A DNA stretch of 10,038 nucleotides from Baffinella frigidus (GCA_026770585.1 MU646680.1:32361-42398), one strand, 5' to 3'. Positions 1 through 5,584 are shown, counted from the first letter of the stretch. Numbers and translations: made by a program. Notes: generated from the sequence alone by a model not told the origin.

Positions 1-95
1 TATTGAGCCTCGACCAGGACCCCCTTTTGTACCTGGGCAGGGCCCTGGAACGCGCGCTCCTCCCCGCGCTTCTCCGCGTCCCACGCGTGCCACTT

Positions 96-211
96 CACCT
101 GTGCCAAAAGTTGACGGTTTAGTAAAGTCGACGGTTTAGTACCGTTACTAAACCTGGCAAAAGTCGACAATTGACGATTTAGTACCAGCGTCGTCAACTT
201 TTGGCAAGGTG
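96..211. mobile_element. Small foldback (MITE-like) element with 15-bp perfect terminal stems
   Basis: TGCCAAAAGTTGACG at 102-116 is the exact reverse complement of 192-206. The pairing extends outward (CACCT at 96-100 with AGGTG at 207-211) if one bulged G at 101 is allowed. Inside are three direct copies of GACG(G/A)TTTAGTA (113-124, 130-141, 173-184) and a 9-bp stem hairpin at 133-154 with a 4-base loop. There is no coding capacity, so any movement would depend on a transposase supplied elsewhere. No convincing target duplication is visible. Confidence 0.6.
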
Positions 212-520
212 TACGCTTCCCAAAATTCGCTTTCTCATATTTTTGGGCACGGTTGGGTGACAGGTAAACCTCAAATTCTAAAATCTCAACCCTGAACACT
301 GAAGCGGGGATGTTACCCACAGGCCATGCTCCTATTCCTTCAAAAAGTGTGAGTGGAAGGTACAACCTGATCCCTGGACCCTAAACTCTCATGGTTACTA
401 ACAATCGTGGCATTTCGAACCTTGCTGGCCATTATGCTACTAACACAGTTTTTTAACCACCGTCTCTACGCCAACATGCGCCCTGCAGCGGGGATGTTAC
501 CAACAGGATATTTTTCTTCC
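212..520. other. Non-coding subtelomere-like DNA with a dispersed short motif
   Basis: No gene is visible here. GCGGGGATGTTACC occurs at 304-317 and again at 488-501, each followed shortly by ACAGG or CACAGG. A related degenerate form lies near 645-660 (GCGTGGAGGTTACC). The first and third copies follow C-rich telomere-like words such as CCCTGAACACTGAA or CCCTCAA. This looks like a decayed repeat family mixed with telomere-like words. Confidence 0.45.
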
Positions 521-624
521 CTAGGGGTGCGTGGCACGTAAACCGTAAACCTAGGGGTGCGTGGCACGTAAACCGTAAACCTAGGGGTGCGTGGCACGTA
601 AACCGTAAACCGTAAACCGTAAAC
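521..624. repeat. Three perfect 30-bp tandem repeats ending in CGTAAAC heptamers
   Basis: The 30-bp unit starts CTAGGGGTGCGTGGCACGTA and ends AACCGTAAAC. It is repeated without change at 521-550, 551-580 and 581-610. The end of each unit carries the heptamer CGTAAAC, which runs on as four copies at 597-624. CGTAAAC is one base away from the C-strand telomere word CCTAAAC, so the array looks like a telomere-variant heptamer captured inside a longer tandem repeat. The perfect identity suggests recent amplification. Confidence 0.85.
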
Positions 625-652
625 CCTCAATCCTGAGCCCTCAAGCGTGGAG

Positions 653-682
653 GTTACCCAGAACACCACGGCGGTGTTCCCG
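653..682. repeat. 30-bp repeat, left copy (pairs with 982-1011)
   Basis: The 30 bases from GTTACCCAGAAC to GGTGTTCCCG recur at 982-1011 with only two differences (A/G and G/T). The right copy directly abuts the end of the GA microsatellite, so the two copies bracket that tract. Confidence 0.7.
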
Positions 683-718
683 CTCTGCCCGAGTTCTATT
701 CTGCTTCGTCCCAAAAGC

Positions 719-758
719 ACACCCTCAACCCTCAACCCTCAACCCTCAGCCCTCAGTC
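719..758. repeat. C-rich telomere-like tract (CCCTCAA)n
   Basis: Consecutive CCCTCAA/CCCTCAG heptamers lie on the plus strand, which reads as TTGAGGG on the minus strand. This is a variant of the TTTAGGG telomere word. Its G-rich strand is opposite to that of the tract at 1031-1406. Confidence 0.7.
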
Positions 759-775
759 CGGAAGCGCAGAGGTTG

Positions 776-928
776 GAGAGAGAGAGAGGCAGAGAGAGAG
801 AGCGAGAGAGCGAGAGAGCGAGAGAGCGAGCGAGAGAGAGAGCGAGAGCGAGAGCGAGCGAGAGAGAGAGCGAGAGAGAGAGCGAGAGCGAGCGAGAGCG
901 AGAGCGAGAGTGAGAGAGAGGGAAAGAA

Positions 929-961
<33 letters not shown>

Positions 962-982
962 GAGCGAGAGAGAGAGAGAGAG
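776..982. repeat. GA / GAGCGA microsatellite
   Basis: About 205 bases of almost pure purine: GAGAGA with regular GAGAGC and GAGCGA interruptions and one GGAAAGAAAG interruption near 920. The frames that read through it are Arg/Glu or Ser/Leu simple repeats and are not evidence of a protein. A reverse-complement relative (TCTCGC)n is at 8756-8785. Confidence 0.95.
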
Positions 983-1011
983 TTACCCAGAACGCCACGT
1001 CGGTGTTCCCG
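982..1011. repeat. 30-bp repeat, right copy
   Basis: This matches 653-682 at 28 of 30 positions. It joins the GA tract on its left and leads into the G-rich telomere-like block 20 bases to its right. Confidence 0.7.
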
Positions 1012-1030
1012 TTTTCGTGCGCGTACACCT

Positions 1031-1406
1031 GGTTTTAGGGTTTAGGGTTTAGGGTTTAGGGTTCAGGGTTTAGGGTTTAGGGTTTAGGGGGTTGGGCTTT
1101 AGGGTTGAGGGTTTGGGGTTTGGGGTTTGGGGTTTGGAGGTTGGGGTTGGGGGTTTGGGGTTTAGGGGTTTAGGTTACTGACTTCAGGGTGTCGAGTTTC
1201 GGGTTTCGGGTTTCGGGTTTCGGGCTTCGGGTTTCGGGTTTCGGGTTTCGGATTTCGGGTTTCGGGCTTCGGGTTCCGGGTTTCAGGCTTCTGGTTTCGG
1301 AGGCTTCGGGATTGGGGTTTGGGGTGTGGGGTTTCGGGCTCCGGGTTTCGGGTTTCGGGCTTCAGGTTTCGGGTGTAGGGTGTAGGGTTTCGGATTCAGG
1401 ATTTGG
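1031..1406 (+). repeat. G-rich telomere-like array: TTTAGGG, then TTTGGGG, then TTTCGGG
   Basis: At 1034-1088 there are seven TTTAGGG words with one TTCAGGG. This passes into TTTGGGG words near 1110-1165 and then, from about 1196 to 1398, into TTTCGGG with sporadic CTTCGGG, TTCCGGG and TGTAGGG. The base change between zones suggests that each variant was amplified in blocks. Because the period is seven, an open frame over 1189-1449 gives a false G-F-R-V-S-G-F repeat protein. The array ends nine bases from the putative donor of the ankyrin exon piece at 1414-1468. Confidence 0.9.
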
Positions 1407-1413
1407 GCAGTAC

Positions 1414-1468
1414 CAGGGCAGTGCGGCCCAGTCGGTCCTCGATGGCTAGGTCCCCCCCCCCCAAGTTC
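1414..1468 (-). pseudogene. Ankyrin exon piece B2, with a frameshifting G tract
   Basis: On the minus strand this reads DLAIEDRLGRTAL, the loop and start of the next unit of an ankyrin repeat (a protein-binding helix-turn-helix repeat). It is homologous to the better copy at 1994-2058. A run of 11 Gs (plus-strand Cs, 1452-1462) puts the upstream GAACTT out of frame with GACCTA; the corresponding tract has 8 Gs in the copy at 2208-2253. Homology is lost beyond 1468, so the copy is truncated. The 3' end is CCCTG followed by GTACTGCCC, a possible 5' splice site. Telomere-like DNA begins directly after that. Confidence 0.6.
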
Positions 1469-1580
1469 TTGACTAGGCTTTAGGGTTGACTAGGAAGAGC
1501 GCTGCCCACCGAGACCAAAGTCGAAAGTGGGAACGTCTCAAAGCAAAAGAGAACCTGCGTTAATCCAAAAATTGTTTGAG
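1469..1580. other. Short non-coding stretch
   Basis: Nothing is recognisable here apart from one TTTAGGG-like word near 1480. It separates the B2 exon piece from the large palindrome. Confidence 0.3.
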
Positions 1581-1833
1581 TAGAGCGATGGTGGTAATTG
1601 TTGGCCGCTTTTCGGGTTGCCGGTTTGCCGGTTTGCCGGTTTTACAAGTCCCGTCAGGGTTTTAAAGCCGATTTCATTTGAACCAGATTTCTCGAAACGG
1701 TGCGTTTTAAAAGGATTTTAGTTACTTTTGGTTCAAATGAAAATCGCTTTAAAACCCTGACGGGACTTGTAAAACCGGCAAACCGGCAAACCGGCAACCC
1801 GAAAAGCGGCCAACAATTACCACCATCGCTCTA
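1581..1833. mobile_element. 249-bp near-perfect palindromic foldback element (GAGCG family) with TA flanks
   Basis: Arms of about 104 bases (1582-1685 and 1729-1832) pair almost perfectly; the only disturbance is a two-base shift near 1668/1742. The central spacer is 43 bases. Termini are TA-GAGCGATGG...CCATCGCTC-TA, consistent with a TA target duplication as in Tc1/mariner-like or similar MITEs. The GAGCG end and the internal 12-mer ATTTGAACCAGA (1676-1687) are shared with the element at 2665-2833. The arms include three TTGCCGG(T) copies. The near-perfect arms suggest recent origin. There is no transposase. Confidence 0.85.
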
Positions 1834-1837
1834 ACGG

Positions 1838-1866
1838 TGGATTCAGGGTTTGGGCAGTACCAGGCG
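1838..1866 (-). repeat. Fragment of the B exon end plus telomere-like junction
   Basis: GGATTCAGGGTTTGGGCAGT is followed by ACCAGG. It repeats the junction at 1393-1417 with few changes, so it is a stub of the donor side of a B exon: minus-strand CCTG, then GTACTGCCC, then C-rich telomere words. It lies five bases beyond the palindrome. Confidence 0.5.
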
Positions 1867-1911
1867 AGGAGGGAACAACTTAAAAGATTGTAAGGACTTT
1901 CACCTGAAAGC

Positions 1912-1932
1912 CAAGGTCGTTTTTCGACCTTG
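1912..1932. other. Short hairpin, 8-bp stem with 5-T loop
   Basis: CAAGGTCG, TTTTT, CGACCTTG forms a perfect 8-bp stem. No role is evident. It lies between the B exon stub and the B1 exon. Confidence 0.4.
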
Positions 1933-1993
1933 ACTGTCTTAAATGTGCCGAGTTCGCTCGACAGCGGACTAGGGTTTCGGGTGTAGGGAGTAC

Positions 1994-2058
1994 CAGGGCG
2001 GTGCGGCCCAATCGGTCCTCGATGCCCAGGTCCCCACCAAGTTCGACCAGCAGCTTCA
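1994..2058 (-). CDS. Ankyrin-repeat exon B1 (65 nt, best copy)
   Basis: On the minus strand, after CAACAG (a plausible AG acceptor), this reads TG-AAG-CTG-CTG... giving (V)KLLVELGGDLGIEDRLGRTAL. These are the second helix, the loop and the first residues of the next ankyrin repeat (family pattern: V-x-x-L-L-x-x-G-A-D, then G-x-T-x-L). The exon has two leading bases plus 21 whole codons and ends CCCTG before GTACTCCC, a possible donor. The missing first base of the Val codon is exactly what exon A supplies (ACT-G, then GT): A3 plus B1 would read GHLATVKLLVELGGDLGIED without a break. Ankyrin repeats mediate protein-protein binding, and no more specific role can be given. It is an isolated exon surrounded by repeats, so it may be a pseudogene remnant. 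Confidence 0.6.
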
Positions 2059-2068
2059 CTGTTGCGGT

Positions 2069-2130
2069 GGAGCCATTTAATTCAGCATCCCTCCGCCTTG
2101 GAGCCGTTTGATCTAGCACCCGTCCGCCTT
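2069..2130. repeat. Two tandem 31-bp units (GGAGCC...CCGCCTT)
   Basis: Units are at 2069-2099 and 2100-2130. Both start GGAGCC(A/G)TTT and end TCCGCCTT. Two more units lie at 2410-2440 and 2441-2601, the latter split by a foldback element, and partial ones lie at 2258-2294. On the minus strand they sit just upstream of the B exons, in intron position. Confidence 0.75.
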
Positions 2131-2141
2131 CGGGCACGGTG

Positions 2142-2205
2142 TCCGTAGGAACCCCCCTATGTCCCTAAGGGTTGCCTACCGTAGGGTCCTAGGTATTATC
2201 GCTTA
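2142..2205. repeat. Truncated copy of the 159-bp element core
   Basis: The 45 bases at 2142-2186 (TCCGTAGGAACCCCCCTATG to TACCGTAGGG) match 5485-5529 and 9564-9608 almost exactly. Weaker similarity runs to about 2205 (TTATCGC). The terminal CACACAGCGG repeats of the full elements are missing, so only the middle survives. It lies between a pair of 31-bp units and the truncated end of exon piece B3. Confidence 0.7.
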
Positions 2206-2207
2206 GT

Positions 2208-2253
2208 TGGTCCTCGATGGCCAGGTCCCCCCCCAGTTCGACCAGCAGCTTCA
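2208..2253 (-). pseudogene. Ankyrin exon piece B3, truncated
   Basis: Minus-strand TG-AAG-CTG-CTG-GTC-GAA-CTG-(G8)-AC encodes (V)KLLVELGGDLAIEDQ, homologous to B1 and in frame across its 8-G tract. The 3' half (RLGRTAL and the donor) is missing; sequence related to the 159-bp element follows instead. The bases before TGAAG are CCACCG rather than CAACAG, so the acceptor seen in B1 is absent. It is therefore likely non-functional. Confidence 0.6.
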
Positions 2254-2316
2254 CGGTGGAGCCATTTGATTTGCGGTGGAGCCATTTAATTCAGTACCAG
2301 GACACGGTGACCGACC

Positions 2317-2369
2317 TCAAACCCTTACAACCCCACCTGTAAATAGGGCGTTGCAGAATTCTCGAGTGG
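2317..2369 (+). repeat. Dispersed repeat H, partial copy 1
   Basis: The bases from about CTTACAACCCCAC (2332) to ATTCTCGAGTGG (2369) match the end of repeat H at 2915-2959 and, inverted, 9116-9150. They include TGTAAATAGGG. All copies stop matching just after CTCGAGTGG, which marks one end of the repeat. Confidence 0.65.
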
Positions 2370-2373
2370 TCTG

Positions 2374-2423
2374 AATTGAATGGCTCCACCGCATCGGGCG
2401 CGTTGCGGTGGAGCCATTTAATT
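2374..2423. repeat. Inverted repeat made by two opposed 31-bp-unit ends
   Basis: AATTGAATGGCTCCACCGCA (2374-2393) pairs with 2404-2423 at 19 of 20 positions around a 10-base loop. The right arm is the start of a 31-bp unit and the left arm is the same sequence inverted. Confidence 0.7.
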
Positions 2424-2601
2424 TAGAACCCGTCCGCCTTGGAGCCCCACCTTGGAGGCAACTTATGGGCAAATTGATGGTTTCTAAAGTCAACTCTCAT
2501 GCAAATGCACTTGGAATCCGAGTGCATCTGTGGGAGATCGACGTAAGATTTGCCCCTGGGTTGCCTCCAGGGTGGCATTCAATTTAGCATCCGTCCGCCT
2601 T
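2410..2601. repeat. Second pair of 31-bp units, the right one interrupted
   Basis: The unit at 2410-2440 is intact. The next begins GGAGCC at 2441-2446, is broken by the foldback at 2447-2575, and resumes ATTCAATTTAGCATCC (2577-2592) through CCGCCTT (2601). Removing the foldback and one C restores a 31-base unit. Confidence 0.7.
2447..2575. mobile_element. Foldback element with CCACC(T/C)TGGAGGC ends
   Basis: The 28-base arms 2447-2474 and 2548-2575 pair at 24 of 28 positions (ends CCACCTTGGAGGC and its inverted form with CCAGGGTGG). An inner hairpin is formed around ATGCACTTGG (2505-2514). The termini match those of the element at 9744-9908, so the two belong to one family. It is inserted in a 31-bp repeat unit. 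No protein is encoded. Confidence 0.7.
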
Positions 2602-2628
2602 CCCACACGACAATGCTAGAGCACCCTG

Positions 2629-2959
2629 TTTAAAACCGAGAGGTTTTACAAGTGGGCATTTGTGTAGAGCGCTTGCGGGAAAACTTGGCCGATTTCAACG
2701 AGAAATGTTTTCAGAATTTGAACCAGAATCGTTTAGATGGACCGGTTTCATGTCACGTCCTGGTACAAAAGCTCTGAATTTCTGAAGACATTTCTCGTTA
2801 AAATCGGCCACAAGTTTTCCCGCAAGCGCTCTAGCACCTTTCGGGTCTTTGGTCACGTGCCTGCCAGAAAGTCAGCCAGACACGAGGTTGGTCACCTTAT
2901 CCTGGTACAAATTCTTACAACTCCACATGTAAATAGGGTGTTGCCGCATTCTCGAGTGG
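2629..2959 (+). repeat. Dispersed repeat H, copy 2, interrupted by a TA-flanked element
   Basis: 2629-2664 (TTTAAAACC ... GTGGGCATTTGTGTA) and 2834-2959 (GCACCTTTCGGG ... CTCGAGTGG) together match the uninterrupted, inverted copy at 9116-9280. The match includes GGTCACGT, CACGAGGTTGG, TCCTGGTACAAAT and ATTCTCGAGTGG. The break falls exactly where the GAGCG element is inserted. An open frame spanning 2737-3174 runs across element and repeat and is not credible as a gene. Confidence 0.75.
2665..2833. mobile_element. GAGCG-family foldback element with TA duplication, empty site known
   Basis: The ends are TA-GAGCGCTTGCGGG...CCCGCAAGCGCTC-TA, with arms of about 60 bases carrying several mismatches and small gaps. 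Taking out 2667-2833 leaves GTGTAGCACCTTTCG, which aligns with the empty site in the inverted copy of repeat H (minus strand GTGTAGTAACTTTCG, 9235-9249). That supports insertion at TA with duplication of TA. It shares the GAGCG end and ATTTGAACCAGA with 1581-1833. It is non-autonomous, with no transposase. Confidence 0.85.
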
Positions 2960-3069
2960 CCGGGCGCGGTATGGTTTGCGAGGCGGGCTCGTTCCATAAG
3001 GCTCACAGACTCTTTTGTCACTCAACTCAAGGCTTAAGGGCCTATCTAGGACCTGTATCGAGAGTAATA

Positions 3070-3099
3070 AAGAAGAAGAAGATGAAGAAGAAGAAGAAG
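3070..3099. repeat. AAG microsatellite
   Basis: Ten AAG-type triplets with one GATG interruption. On either strand this gives poly-Lys or poly-Phe reading that should not be taken as coding. Confidence 0.9.
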
Positions 3100-3216
3100 G
3101 ACCCCTCCGGAACCACCTGGACCAAATCTATAAAAGTATTTGAGAGCAGAAATCCAGTACAAAAGGGCGAATAGAAAGCCTTTAGGACGAGCCAGAATAA
3201 AACTCGAACAGAGCTA

Positions 3217-3254
3217 GGAGTTGGCCTTGGCGCGCCGCAGCCACGAGCACTGCC
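3217..3254 (-). pseudogene. Ankyrin exon piece A1, diverged
   Basis: Minus strand reads AVLVAAARQGQLL, matching TPLVAAAHQGQLA of copy A2. Most of the start and the donor end have decayed. It is the most diverged of the four A copies. Confidence 0.45.
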
Positions 3255-3367
3255 TTTTATACATGAGTATAAAACGAGGCTCGCCCTATAATAAAAAAAC
3301 AGCGCAGTAAATCTAGTACACACGTGCATCAGCATGTATGGCGTAATAGTGAAGACGGTTGGGGTAC

Positions 3368-3420
3368 CAGTAGCGAGTTGCCCCTGGTGCGCCGCAGCCA
3401 CAAGCGGCGTCCGTCCCAGC
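3368..3420 (-). pseudogene. Ankyrin exon piece A2
   Basis: Minus strand reads LGRTPLVAAAHQGQLAT, the conserved start (G-x-T-P-L) and first helix of an ankyrin repeat. It ends GCTACTG before GTACCCC, a possible splice donor giving a phase-1 intron. Relative to A3 it has four synonymous changes, one Met/Val and one His/Gln change. No AG acceptor is evident at the 5' end, where the sequence is TTGTATGCTGGG. The homologous segment continues upstream, so the exon start is uncertain and I class it as a fragment. Confidence 0.55.
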
Positions 3421-3527
3421 ATACAACACATTTACCGTGAGCCCAGCTTTAGCAACAAAAGGCCCTGGCTCTGCCTGCGTAACACTGCAAAGAAGAAGCG
3501 AGCGGGGAACGAACAGGGTTGGGGTAC

Positions 3528-3580
3528 CAGTCGCGAGGTGGCCCTGGTGCGCCGCAGCCATGAGTGGCGTCCGTCCCAGC
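3528..3580 (-). pseudogene. Ankyrin exon piece A3
   Basis: Minus strand reads LGRTPLMAAAHQGHLAT, close to the ankyrin consensus G-x-T-P-L-x-x-A-A-x-x-G-H-L. It ends GCGACTG before GTACCCC. Joined to exon B1 across GT...AG, the split Val codon (G plus TG) is restored and the repeat continues into KLLVELGGD. It lies on the same strand as, and upstream of, the B copies. The 5' boundary lacks an obvious AG. It could be a live exon or a relic. Confidence 0.55.
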
Positions 3581-3711
3581 ATAAACCACATTTACAGTGA
3601 GCCCAGTTTTTTCGCAGGCAGAGCTAGGACCTCTAGGCTCGAAAGTTTCCTAGGCTAACAAAAGAAGCAAAGAAGAAGCGAGCGGGGTTGGGTTACCAGT
3701 GGCGATCGGTG

Positions 3712-3805
3712 CCAACCCTACACCCTACACCCTAAACCCTACACCCTACACCCTACACCCTACACCCTACACCCTGCACCTTACACCCTGCACCCTACAC
3801 CCTCA
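3712..3805 (-). repeat. C-rich telomere-like tract (CCCTACA)n, G-rich on minus strand
   Basis: About 13 heptamers, mostly CCCTACA with CCCTAAA, CCCTGCA and CCCTCAA variants. It interrupts an A-exon tandem unit between TACCAGTGGCGAT and TCGCGAGGTGG. Its G-rich strand is the minus strand, opposite to the flanking tracts at 1031-1406 and 4058-4264. Confidence 0.9.
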
Positions 3806-3807
3806 AC

Positions 3808-3860
3808 CTGTCGCGAGGTGGCCCTGGTGCGCCGCAGCCATGAGTGGCGTCCGTCCCAGC
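3808..3860 (-). pseudogene. Ankyrin exon piece A4, adjoining telomere-like DNA
   Basis: Minus strand gives the same peptide as A3 (LGRTPLMAAAHQGHLAT), with the last Thr codon ACA instead of ACT. It ends GCGACAG before GTTGAGGGTG; the GT is kept, and G-rich telomere-like DNA starts at once. The upstream side reads GGGACCAGCTGGGACGG, where AG precedes CTGGGACGG and could serve as an acceptor, unlike in A2 and A3. Confidence 0.55.
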
Positions 3861-4033
3861 TGGTCCCGCGTGTTCACATCGAACCTGCGTGTGTGTTTCG
3901 AGGTTAGGGTGTGGGGGTTAGCGCTTTTGTTTCGAGGTAAGGGTGTAGCGGTGCCCGCGTGCAAGCTAGTCCCGCGTGTTCACACATCGAACCTGTGTGT
4001 GTGTTTGGAGGTTAGGGTGTGGGGGTTAGCGCT
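3859..4033. repeat. Direct duplication of about 67-69 bp, period 106
   Basis: 3859-3925 and 3965-4033 share GCT(G/A)GTCCCGCGTGTTCACA, ATCGAACCTG, a GT run, GAGGTTAGGGTGTGGGGG and TTAGCGCT. The right copy has a 2-base longer CA stretch. No coding signal. Confidence 0.75.
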
Positions 4034-4057
4034 CGGTAACGGTTCGTGCGGGCGGGC

Positions 4058-4264
4058 GTGTTAGGGTTTAGGGTGTAGGGTGTAGGGTGTAGGGTTCAGG
4101 GATTAGGGTTTCGGGTTTCGGGTTTCGGGTTCAGGGATCAGGGTTCAGGGTTCAGGGTTTATGCGGGTGGGCGGTTTAGGGGTTAGGGTTTAGGGTTTAG
4201 GGTTTAGGGTTTATGGTTTAGGGTTTAGGGCATAGGTATAAGGGTTTGTAGTTTGGGGTTCAGG
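4058..4264 (+). repeat. G-rich telomere-like array (TTTAGGG, TGTAGGG, TTTCGGG, TTCAGGG)
   Basis: Blocks of different heptamer variants follow one another and are interrupted by ATGCGGGTGGGCGG near 4161. The most regular TTTAGGG run is about 4186-4232. It is degenerate enough to be internal rather than an active chromosome end. Confidence 0.85.
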
Positions 4265-5425
4265 GACAGCTTCCTTCCCAGCATCTTCTCACCATTAATA
4301 GGTCCCGCACACTAAGTTAGTACCACGAAACGAAACGTCGCGTTCTGAAATTTGCACTAGTGACCTGGCGTGGACACCTGCCGAGTAACATTAATAAGGT
4401 AACATCCTGAAAACCGGTTAGTTAGGCCTACGGTATTGCCTACGGTGGGTCGTAGGGCCCCTAGGACCTAATGTTCCCGGGCATGTCCCGTGCGTTAACG
4501 TCGAACCAAATTTATAATACATGCGTTTTAAAATACTAACTTTGAATAGATGGACTTTTAAAATACTGGGTTTGTGTTTTGTACCAAGTCGCGTCCAAAT
4601 ACGCCCACCTTCAACTGCGCCAACGAAGCTTACTCGGAGTAACCCGGGCCCGCCTCTGAGCCGAGCCACTTAGCAGGCACCGGAGGCTTCACGGATACAG
4701 TCCATCTAAACTATTTGTACTGGAATCTTATCCATTACCCTGGAACCTAACCGAAATTTCGCCTTGAATTCAAGGTGGAAAGGTCCTCGCTCGCTGCTAA
4801 GTGGCGCTCAGCAGGCTACAGGGAACATCTGGCCCTGATATCTGGCAAGTAACGTGACCAGTCCCGGGCACAATCAAGAAAAATATCCAATTCAGGTCTT
4901 TGGTGCGGAGGACAGTACTTTCATTTCATATGGAACCAGATTCAATTTATTTACCTTGTATCTTATGGGTTATTGTTCTATGGCAAAGCTACGTCAAGGC
5001 TAAAATATCAAATTCCGCCCTTACGATAGCAGAAAATGGTGTTTTAAATTGAAGCTGGTTTCGCATTGAATTGATTCCAGCACAGCCGCCAAGTATGCAC
5101 CCCCACAGAGGCTGTGTCTGTGCAGGACCTAGCGAGTGGATGATCCCAAAATTGCAAAAGTGTGCCCCCCAAGTGTGAAAAAACTGTGTAAAAACTTTTG
5201 GGACCCCGATCCGGGTACAGGTTTCACAAAAGTGTGTTCCCACACTGTGACCACGGAGAACACTACGGATAACCATCTCAAGTCAATTAGTGGGTTGTTT
5301 CTTAGGAAACACGACAAACGTCAGCAATTTTTGGTTCACGTTACACCGGATATCCGGGGCTGCGGTTCTTCGTAGTATCCCGAGTGGAAGGGAATCGGGT
5401 CTGACTTTTGGAAAGCATCCAGTGC
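4265..5425. other. Mostly unique DNA without a recognisable gene
   Basis: Only short or unconvincing open frames occur. Visible details: GGCCTACGGTATTGCCTACG near 4427, related to 8392-8407; a direct repeat TTTTAAAATACT at 4526-4537 and 4556-4567; a palindrome CCTTGAATTCAAGG at 4762-4775; a decayed piece resembling repeat H near 4832-4862 (minus strand GGTCACGTTACTTGCC); an imperfect direct repeat around AAAAGTGTG (5152-5180 and 5223-5250); and a palindrome CCGGATATCCGG at 5347-5358. Confidence 0.5.
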
Positions 5426-5584
5426 CACACAGCGGGCTACGTGGGGATTTTCGGCCCATTTTGGGCCGAGTTTCCGTTACCTTATCCGTAGGAACCCCCC
5501 TATGTCCCTACGGATTGCCTACCGTAGGGACGAATGTCTTAACGCTGAAGGGTTGTTCGAATTACCTTCGAAGTCCGCTGTGTG
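5426..5584. mobile_element. 159-bp foldback element, copy 1 (CACACAGCGG ends)
   Basis: The ends CACACAGCGG (5426-5435) and CCGCTGTGTG (5575-5584) are perfect inverted repeats. A second copy of exactly the same length is at 9505-9663, sharing GGGCTACG, the CCGTTACCTTATCCGTAGG stretch, the 45-base core and GAAGTCCGC. Open frames crossing both copies share a peptide (VTLSVGTPLC), which reflects the shared DNA and is not proof of coding. A hairpin at 5452-5468 has a 7-bp stem. No clear target duplication is seen. Confidence 0.8.

Larger units (their letters stand above)
3358..3700. repeat. Tandem units of 160 and 169 bp carrying the A exons
   Basis: GTTGGG(G)TACCAGT starts units at 3358, 3518 and 3687. 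The units share the A exon, the following CATACAACACATTTAC-like segment, and GCAAAGAAGAAGCGAGCGGG (3487-3506 and 3667-3686). Exon and flanking intron-like sequence were therefore duplicated together. The third unit is interrupted near 3712 by telomere-like DNA and resumes at about 3808. Confidence 0.75.

Noticed and set aside
521-624. CRISPR-like array
   Set aside because: The 30-bp units are directly tandem with no spacers, and the context is eukaryotic telomere-like DNA.
647-1028. Open frames rich in Arg/Glu (plus strand) and Ser/Leu (minus strand)
   Set aside because: Direct translations of the GA/GAGCGA microsatellite; no sign of a real protein.
1189-1449. Repetitive G-F-R-V-S-G-F frame
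   Set aside because: A seven-base repeat read in threes gives a seven-residue period. The frame is telomere-variant DNA running into an antisense ankyrin piece.
2737-3174. 145-codon plus-strand frame
   Set aside because: It spans the right arm of a foldback, a dispersed repeat and an AAG microsatellite, so it is not one gene.
5452-5470. Resemblance to the dinoflagellate spliced-leader (CCATTTTGG core)
   Set aside because: Only a few central bases match, and the segment is the hairpin of the 159-bp element, whose other copy has a different sequence there. It therefore cannot be used to assign the organism.
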